Positions 58,643 through 64,000 of a stretch of DNA of 64,000 nucleotides are shown piece by piece. The stretch spans positions 1 to 64,000 of the forward strand of contig DATMFI010000013.1 in assembly GCA_035556215.1 (NCBI GenBank), in the 5' to 3' direction. Source of the stretch: Palsa-892 sp035556215. GTDB lineage: Bacteria > Pseudomonadota > Alphaproteobacteria > Rhizobiales > Xanthobacteraceae. The notes under the pieces are model-generated. The model had not been told where the DNA came from, did not search any database, and saw only the letters and a list, made by a program, of their open reading frames with translations. Numbering within the stretch: position 1 is the stretch's first letter; the number at the start of each line of letters is the position of its first letter. The translations under genes and the position numbers were made by a program.

Positions 58643-59641
58643 ATGCGCATGTTTCTCGCCCTCGCCTTTGCCGCCGCCCTCGCCGCGCCGGCGCTCGCCA
58701 GCACGCCGGCCGATCCGGCGATCCCGTCGCTGAAAGACACCGCCTCGGTCGAAGGCGAATTCGTCCGCCTCGGCGATCTGATCGAAAACATCGGGGCCAA
58801 CGCCAAAACGCCGGTATTCCGCGCCCCGGAGCTCGGCCAGTCCGGCACCATCCAGGTCTATCGCGTCATCGAGGCGGCGCGCGCCAACGGCGTATCGGTA
58901 TTCGACACCCGCGGCATTAGCGAAGTCGTCATTACGAGAGCAGCCCGCACCATTCCGATCGCCGAGATCGAGCGCGCCGTCGCGGAGACCGCTGCCAAAC
59001 AAATCGGCATCGATAACGCGAGCAACGTCTCGGTCTATTTCGACTCGAGCGTGCGCCCTCTCGTCGTCGAGCCGAACGCCGCCACCGCGCTGCGCATCGT
59101 GCAGTTCAATTACGATCCGCGCTCGCAGCGTTTCGATGCCAGCATCGACATGCCCGGCAGCGCTGTGACACGCAAGAAAGCCGCGCGCATTTCCGGCTAT
59201 CTTTATGAGAGCGTTGAAGTGCCGACGCTCGCCCGCGCCTTCAGCCGCGGTGAAATCATCCGCGACGGCGATATCGAAATGCAGCGGCGGCCGAAAGCCG
59301 AGCTTACCGCCGATACGCTTCGCAATACCGCCGCCGTGATCGGCCACGCCGCGCGCCGCGACCTGCGCGCCGGTGTTCCACTCCGCGTTTCCGAAATGAT
59401 GAAGCCCGAGCTTGTCGGCCGCGGCGACACCGTGACGCTTACCTTCGAGAGCCCCGGCGTCATGCTTTCCGTCCGGGCCCGCGCGGTCGAATCGGGCACC
59501 GAAGGCGACGTCATTCCGGTCACCAATCCGCAATCGAAGCGCACGGTGCAAGCCACCGTCGACGGCCCCGGTCACGTGATCGTCCGTTCGATGAAGGCGG
59601 CCCGTTCCGCTTCGATTGAAACCGCCGATTCCGTGAAGTGA
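58643..59641 (+). CDS. flgA: flagella basal body P-ring formation protein FlgA
   Basis: 332 residues from ATG 58643; AGGAG ends seven bases upstream, while the ATG at 58637 is too close. Signal peptide MRMFLALAFAAALAAPALA, a long middle region, and the SAF-type C-terminal domain (VPTLARAFSRGEIIRDGDIEMQRRPKAEL, AARRDLRAGVPLRVSEM, RAVESGTEGDVIPVTNPQSKRTVQATVDGPG). A periplasmic chaperone of FlgI. It is longer than enteric FlgA, as usual in alphaproteobacteria. Confidence 0.92.
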   Translation: MRMFLALAFAAALAAPALASTPADPAIPSLKDTASVEGEFVRLGDLIENIGANAKTPVFRAPELGQSGTIQVYRVIEAARANGVSVFDTRGISEVVITRAARTIPIAEIERAVAETAAKQIGIDNASNVSVYFDSSVRPLVVEPNAATALRIVQFNYDPRSQRFDASIDMPGSAVTRKKAARISGYLYESVEVPTLARAFSRGEIIRDGDIEMQRRPKAELTADTLRNTAAVIGHAARRDLRAGVPLRVSEMMKPELVGRGDTVTLTFESPGVMLSVRARAVESGTEGDVIPVTNPQSKRTVQATVDGPGHVIVRSMKAARSASIETADSVK

Positions 59642-59670
59642 GTTTGTTTCTCCATCCTCGTGAGGCTGTC

Positions 59671-60414
59671 ATGTCTATCCGCAATCTTCTCAAGCTCGGC
59701 GCGATCGCACTGGTGATGTGTTCGAGCGGCGGCTGTGCCTATCTCGATCGCCTCGCCAATGTCGGCCGGGAGCCCAAGCTCAGCTCCGTCGAGAACCCGG
59801 CGGCAATGCGCGGCTACAAGCCGGTGACGATGCCGATGCCGGAGCCGGTCCCCGCCTCCTACAATCCAAACTCGCTGTGGCGGAACGGTTCGCGCGCCTT
59901 CTTCAAGGACCAGCGCGCCCATCAGGTCGGCGACATCCTCACGGTGAAGGTGAACTTCACCGACAGCGCCAATGTCGCGAACGAAACGCAGCGCAGCCGC
60001 GAAAACAAGGAAGATTCCGGCATCACCAACCTGTTCGGACTCTCCAAGGTGCCGCTGACCAAGACGCCGATTCCGGGGCGGCTGCTCACCGCCGATTCCA
60101 CATCGTCAAGCGACGGCAAGGGCTCGGTCAATCGTTCCGAACAATTGAAGACCAACGTTGCGGCTGTCGTCACGCAGCTTCTGCCGAACGGCAATCTCGT
60201 CATCGAAGGCAAGCAGGAAATCCGCGTCAACTACGAGATCCGCGAACTCAAGGTCGCGGGCATCGTCCGGCCGGAGGACATCGAAAATGACAACACGCTC
60301 GAATCTTCCAAGATCGCGCAGGCACGCATCGCTTACGGCGGCCGCGGCCAGATCACCGACGTGCAGCAGCCGCGCTGGGGGCAACAGATCTCCGACGTAA
60401 TCCTGCCGTTCTAA
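59671..60414 (+). CDS. flgH: flagellar L-ring protein FlgH
   Basis: 247 residues from ATG 59671 (GTGAGGCTGTC upstream). Lipoprotein signal with SSGGC lipobox, cysteine near residue 22. SLWRNGSRAFFKDQRAHQVGDILTVKVNFTDSANV, TADSTSSSDGKGSVNRSEQLKTNVAAVVTQLLPNGNLVIEGKQEIRVNYE and the C-terminal GRGQITDVQQPRWGQQISDVILPF are FlgH. It forms the outer-membrane L ring. A strong terminator follows. Confidence 0.95.
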   Translation: MSIRNLLKLGAIALVMCSSGGCAYLDRLANVGREPKLSSVENPAAMRGYKPVTMPMPEPVPASYNPNSLWRNGSRAFFKDQRAHQVGDILTVKVNFTDSANVANETQRSRENKEDSGITNLFGLSKVPLTKTPIPGRLLTADSTSSSDGKGSVNRSEQLKTNVAAVVTQLLPNGNLVIEGKQEIRVNYEIRELKVAGIVRPEDIENDNTLESSKIAQARIAYGGRGQITDVQQPRWGQQISDVILPF

Positions 60415-60485
60415 AGCTCACCTGCTAGGGCGCGAAACCGGATCGCGACCCTCAGTGCCGCTCCCGCTCCCCGGAGATCGGCACC

Positions 60486-60527
60486 GCACGGCCCCGCTGC
60501 TCCCCCGCGGGGCCGTGCTCTTTTTTT
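60486..60527 (+). terminator. flgH operon intrinsic terminator
   Basis: GCACGGCCCCGC pairs perfectly with GCGGGGCCGTGC around nine bases, followed by TCTTTTTTT. It ends flgFGAH before the convergent TonB receptor. Confidence 0.92.
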
Positions 60528-60600
60528 GCACTCATGCGCGCGGCCTTGCTGCTGATCGCGCCGCACGCGTGGACTTTGCGGCCGGTTGGCTTCGCGCACC

Positions 60601-62718
60601 TTACATCTTGAGGCGCAGCCCGCCGATGATCGCGCGGCCATTGCCGGGATTGAACAGATTGGGATTGGCGGGACTGTAGATATCGACCGCGTTCGCGCTC
60701 GAAATATACGCGCGATCCGCGAGATTCCTCGCCTCGATGTAGAACGAGTAGTTGCCGCCCGGATCGTAGCCCGCGCGCAAGCCCCACAGCACATAGGATT
60801 CCGATTTGAAGGTGTTGGCGTTGTCGACGAAATACGACACCGGTACCCACTCGACATTCGGGCCGAAGTAATAGCCGCTCGGGTGCCTGTAGAGCAGCTC
60901 GGCGCGAAGATAATGCCGCGGAACAACCGGCAACAGATTGTTGCCGAACATGGCGTCGTTGTCGAAACGGAAATCGCTGTAGGTGTACGCCGTGTTGAGC
61001 CACAGCCGATCCGGTGTGCTGCCGCTCGCGAACAGCGACTTCAATACAGCGATCCCCAGCCCGGCCTCGACGCCCTGATGGATCGTGTGCGGAATGTTGC
61101 GCTCGCTGCAGGTGCCGTAGATGTTGAAATTCAGGCACTGCAACTCGTTGGTGAGCTTCGCGCGATAAACCGAAAGATCCCAAGTCAGATCAGGCTTGCG
61201 GCCGCGCGTGCCGATTTCATAGGTCGTCGCCGTCTGCGGTTGCAGCGTATTGAAATCGATCGCAATGCCCTGCCCGAAGCTCGGCACCTCGGCGCTGCGC
61301 GAGATATTCGCGAACACCTGTGACGTCCGGTCAATGTCCCACAAAAGGCCGAGCTTCGGACTCCACAGATCGTAATGCTTGTCGAAGATCGCATCGCCGC
61401 CGGCAAGCACATCCTGCTTGCGGCCGGCATTCACGTATTGCGTGCCGGCGACAAAGGCGACGCGCGGCAGGAAGTAAAACGAATTCTCGGCATAGGCAGT
61501 CAGGTTGCGGGAATATTGCTTGTCGTAGGTCAGCAGCGCGCCTTTGACCGCGCCGGGAAGATTCACATAATTTCTCGCATCGGTGTCGCCATTGTGCAGA
61601 TTGACGCCCGCGACGAAGCGATTGTCGAAGCCCGCGATCTTGCGCTCGTCGAGCAGCCGCGTGAACGCGCCGTATTCGACATAATGATAGTCGAGCCACT
61701 GGAAGATCGGATGCATCAGGTGGCGATCGACGCCGAACACGCCGACATCGATCTTGCCGTTATCGGTGCGGAATGTGGTGATGTTGGCGATGCGAAATGA
61801 ATCGATGTTCCGCTGCCAGTCATAGGTTGCGTTGGTGGGGTTCGCCGTCTTCGGAGAAGTCAGTGCCGTCTGCTTGTCCACCTCGCCCGGAATGCGCTGG
61901 CGGATCTCGTTGGCATTGAAATAAAATCGCGTCTCGATATCCGGCGAAATCTGGTAGCCGAAATTCATGCTGGCGCGCGCCGAGTGCCCCCAGCTGTGAT
62001 CGCGATAACCGTCCGCCTGCTGGTACGAGCCGGTGAGAAAACCGTCCCACGGGCCGCTCGCGCCGCCGGTGCTGGCTTGAAAGCGCCTGAAGCCGAAACT
62101 GCCAAGGTCGAACCGCCCCTCGAAGGGGCTCGCCGTGCGGCCGGTCTGCGAAACGAAATTGATCGCGCCGCCCAGCGAATTCGCGCCGAAGCGCAAGCCG
62201 TTGCCGCCCTTGTAAACATCGACATGCTGATAGGCGGTCGGATCGATCTCCTGAAAGTCGCCGTAGCCGTCGGCGGTGTTGATCGGAATGCCGTCCATCG
62301 AAAGCTGCACGCCGCGCAAATGAAAATTGCGCGACAGTCCCGAACCGCGGATCGAGAGCCGTGTGTCCTCGCCCCACTTCGGCTGCACGAAAGCGCCCGG
62401 CACGTAATCGAGAATATCCTTGAGCGTCGCTGCCTGCGTGTCGCGGTAAGCCTCGGCCGGCACGACGGCGACGCCGCCCGGCGTCTGCTGAATTTCGCGG
62501 ATCGCCTGCTCGGTGGAATTCGCGGTGAGGCTCTCCCGCTTCTGCAGCACGGGGACCGTCACCACGGCGGTCGGCGTTCCGGGCGCACTGGAACGCGCGG
62601 GCCGCGGTTGCGGCGCCGTCACCGTAATCGGCGGCAGATCGGTGGCCGCTTGCGCCAGCGCCTCGCCTGCGCAGACGATCGTGGCGAGCGCGCATGACGC
62701 GCGCAAGAGCATAGACAT
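60601..62718 (-). CDS. TonB-dependent outer-membrane receptor (FecA-like)
   Basis: 705 residues. Signal peptide ending AGEALAQ; a TonB-box-like ITVTAPQP; plug domain with TLKDILDYVPGAFVQPKWGEDTRLSIRGSGLSRNFHLRGVQLSMDGIPIN and VDVYKGGNGLRFGANSLGGAINFVSQTG; a 22-strand barrel ending in LRLKM with C-terminal aromatic pattern. COG4772-like. The substrate may be an iron or copper chelate; pairing with DUF2946 leans to copper or heme. GGAGAG precedes ATG 62718. The loop Cys pair (CLNFNIYGTC) probably forms a disulfide. Confidence 0.9.
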   Translation of the reverse strand: MSMLLRASCALATIVCAGEALAQAATDLPPITVTAPQPRPARSSAPGTPTAVVTVPVLQKRESLTANSTEQAIREIQQTPGGVAVVPAEAYRDTQAATLKDILDYVPGAFVQPKWGEDTRLSIRGSGLSRNFHLRGVQLSMDGIPINTADGYGDFQEIDPTAYQHVDVYKGGNGLRFGANSLGGAINFVSQTGRTASPFEGRFDLGSFGFRRFQASTGGASGPWDGFLTGSYQQADGYRDHSWGHSARASMNFGYQISPDIETRFYFNANEIRQRIPGEVDKQTALTSPKTANPTNATYDWQRNIDSFRIANITTFRTDNGKIDVGVFGVDRHLMHPIFQWLDYHYVEYGAFTRLLDERKIAGFDNRFVAGVNLHNGDTDARNYVNLPGAVKGALLTYDKQYSRNLTAYAENSFYFLPRVAFVAGTQYVNAGRKQDVLAGGDAIFDKHYDLWSPKLGLLWDIDRTSQVFANISRSAEVPSFGQGIAIDFNTLQPQTATTYEIGTRGRKPDLTWDLSVYRAKLTNELQCLNFNIYGTCSERNIPHTIHQGVEAGLGIAVLKSLFASGSTPDRLWLNTAYTYSDFRFDNDAMFGNNLLPVVPRHYLRAELLYRHPSGYYFGPNVEWVPVSYFVDNANTFKSESYVLWGLRAGYDPGGNYSFYIEARNLADRAYISSANAVDIYSPANPNLFNPGNGRAIIGGLRLKM

Positions 62719-62764
62719 GAAACTCTCCGGGAAACGTGGAAGATCGGCCTTGCGGCCGCGCGGA

Positions 62765-63157
62765 TCACACGTTGAACGGAGGCGCCTGCGCTAATTTCGG
62801 GGAATGCTCGGACGGACGCGCGGCTTCGGCGGCCGCAACGAAGGGCAGCGCGGAGGATTGCGCCGCGACAATATTCGCTTCGGGCAGCACCGGCGGCACG
62901 GCCCCCGCGGCGTGCGAGGCGCAATAGACAAAACAGGAAACCGGCGTGACCGGAGCCTGATCGTCCACACCATTGTCGTGGCTCGCATTACCGCCAGCCC
63001 CGGCAGCCGAGACCTGACAGATGACGAATGGGCCGGTCGCCGCCGTCGCGCTTTGGCTAAGGATGAGCGCGCCAAGGAAGGCATGCAAAACGATCGCATA
63101 GGCCGCGATAACCGCGGCCACGGAACGGACAGTCGTTCGTCTGCGAAAAGATTTCAT
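62765..63157 (-). CDS. DUF2946 membrane-associated protein
   Basis: 130 residues from ATG 63157; a TTG two codons upstream is also open. One membrane helix (about 14-38) is followed by a Cys/His segment (ICQVSAAG, PVSCFVYCASHAAG) and a Pro-ending tail (AQAPPFNV), the DUF2946 pattern. Such proteins often precede TonB receptors for copper or heme-type ligands and may bind metal. It lies 46 bases upstream of the receptor, in one operon. Confidence 0.75.
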   Translation of the reverse strand: MKSFRRRTTVRSVAAVIAAYAIVLHAFLGALILSQSATAATGPFVICQVSAAGAGGNASHDNGVDDQAPVTPVSCFVYCASHAAGAVPPVLPEANIVAAQSSALPFVAAAEAARPSEHSPKLAQAPPFNV

Positions 63158-63280
63158 CGCCAACCCCGCGCGATATTAGGAAATTCGCCCGCCTTCCGCA
63201 ACGCGCCTGCCCGAACCATGTGCTAGCTTCCGCGTTATCTGCAAAACCCGCATCGGCGGCAACCAGGAACGGGGGCAACC

Positions 63281-64000
63281 ATGACATTTCAATCGATCAA
63301 TCCCGCGAGCGGCACGCCGGTTTCTTCCTACGCGGAAACGCAACGGAATGAATTGACCCAGATCATCGAGCGGGCCCACCAGGCGCATCTCGGCTGGCGG
63401 CATGTTTCGTTTCGCGATCGCGCCGTCCCGATGAAAAAAGCCGGCCAGATCCTGCGCGACCGCGCCAGGGATTATGCCCGCCTGATGGCCGAGGAGATGG
63501 GAAAGCCCTTCAAGGATGGCGTTGCCGAAGCCGAAAAATGCGCGACCTGCTGCGATTATTTTGCCGAACATGCCGAGCGGCATCTCGCCGATGAGATCGT
63601 CGCGACCGACGCGCGCAAGAGCTATGTCGCCTTTCGGCCGCTTGGCGTCGTGCTCGCGGTGATGCCGTGGAATTTTCCGTTCTGGCAGGTGATCCGTTTC
63701 GCGGCCCCCGGCCTGATGGCGGGCAATGCCGGCGTCCTCAAGCACGCCTCGAACGTTCCCGGCTGCGCCCTTGCGATCGAACAGATTTTCAAGGACGCGG
63801 GCTTTCCTGAAAATCTCTTTCGCACGCTGATGATCGGCAGCAAGGATGTGGCCAGCGTGATCGAGCATCCGCTGATCCGCGCGGTGACGCTGACCGGCTC
63901 CACCCCCGCCGGCAGGGCGGTCGCGGCGAAAGCCGGTGAGTGCCTGAAGAAGACGGTGCTGGAGCTGGGCGGCAGCGACGCCTATATCATCATGGATGAC
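63281..64000 (+). CDS. succinate-semialdehyde dehydrogenase-type ALDH (cut by window edge)
   Basis: At least 240 residues, open to the right edge. INPASGTPVSSYAE at the start, MPWNFPFWQVIRFAAPGLMAGNAGVLKHASNVP (NAD-binding and catalytic Asn), GSTPAGRAVAAKAG and LELGGSDAYIIMDD, just before the catalytic Cys region outside the window, are ALDH motifs. The close fit of the start to GabD2/SSADH-type enzymes suggests succinate semialdehyde, but the substrate is not certain. GGGGGCAACC precedes ATG 63281. It is divergent from DUF2946. Confidence 0.88.
   Translation, partial: MTFQSINPASGTPVSSYAETQRNELTQIIERAHQAHLGWRHVSFRDRAVPMKKAGQILRDRARDYARLMAEEMGKPFKDGVAEAEKCATCCDYFAEHAERHLADEIVATDARKSYVAFRPLGVVLAVMPWNFPFWQVIRFAAPGLMAGNAGVLKHASNVPGCALAIEQIFKDAGFPENLFRTLMIGSKDVASVIEHPLIRAVTLTGSTPAGRAVAAKAGECLKKTVLELGGSDAYIIMDD

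Overview
The window reads as a GC-rich chromosome segment of an alphaproteobacterium, most likely order Hyphomicrobiales (Rhizobiales) near the Bradyrhizobium/Xanthobacteraceae lineages. This rests on the DUF1476 ATP synthase zeta inhibitor, a CckA hybrid kinase beside flagellar genes, TTAA-N7-TTAA CtrA-type boxes, a GTTC-N7-GTTC LexA box at recA, a MotE-like protein and DUF6468 in the flagellar cluster, and a liv operon carrying a DUF6867 membrane protein. No rRNA, tRNA, CRISPR array, intact prophage or insertion sequence was recognised. The last gene runs off the right edge.

Layout. 1-8.3 kb: structured non-coding DNA, a DUF3859 secreted-protein gene broken by an in-frame stop, a DUF488/DUF72 pair, an acyltransferase, and a TetR-controlled HlyD/ABC export operon with a perfect 18-bp operator, then an MFS transporter. 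8.4-12.2 kb: a BcsS-like outer-membrane protein, a molybdopterin-binding protein, an alpha/beta hydrolase and a Bug receptor. 12.2-17.6 kb: complete branched-chain amino acid ABC transporter livHMGF-DUF6867-livK. 17.6-31.2 kb: ccdA, a P1 peptidase, rpe-purB, zeta subunit, purC-purSQL-bolA-grxD, rpsD, murI-trmJ, icd. 31.2-35.3 kb: alaS and SOS-regulated recA.

35.4-42.3 kb is the accessory part: small unknown genes, a gene-poor stretch with palindromic repeats, a tandem-repeat secreted protein in an AT-rich island, a Gre-like factor, an SRAP protein, CsbD and other small stress-type genes, and cspA with a perfect CRP-type palindrome upstream of its promoter. 42.4-60.4 kb is a flagellar cluster: cckA-flhB-fliR-fliQ-fliE-flgC-flgB on one strand, fliO-fliP, a 1161-residue secreted helical-repeat protein, motE-like, DUF6468, fliM, fliL, then flgF-flgG-flgA-flgH from a sigma-54-type promoter. 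60.6-64 kb holds a TonB receptor with DUF2946 partner and a truncated succinate-semialdehyde dehydrogenase.

How it fits together. CckA phosphorylates CtrA through ChpT, and CtrA-type boxes lie in both divergent flagellar intergenic regions. The same regions carry a shared CGGCAA..TTGCCG palindrome resembling Caulobacter FlbD (ftr) sites, and one carries a GG-N10-GC sigma-54 promoter. This suggests a Caulobacter-like CtrA then FlbD/sigma-54 flagellar hierarchy written in one 18-kb block. The pur genes supply purines, the liv operon imports branched-chain amino acids, and recA is under LexA.

The most unusual items are the octapeptide-repeat secreted protein (37.2 kb), a 28-nt palindromic element present at 0.12 and 36.6 kb with a compensatory base change, the DUF3859 nonsense allele, the TrmJ-DUF559 fusion with a degenerate nuclease site, and the regulatory architecture of the flagellar cluster.
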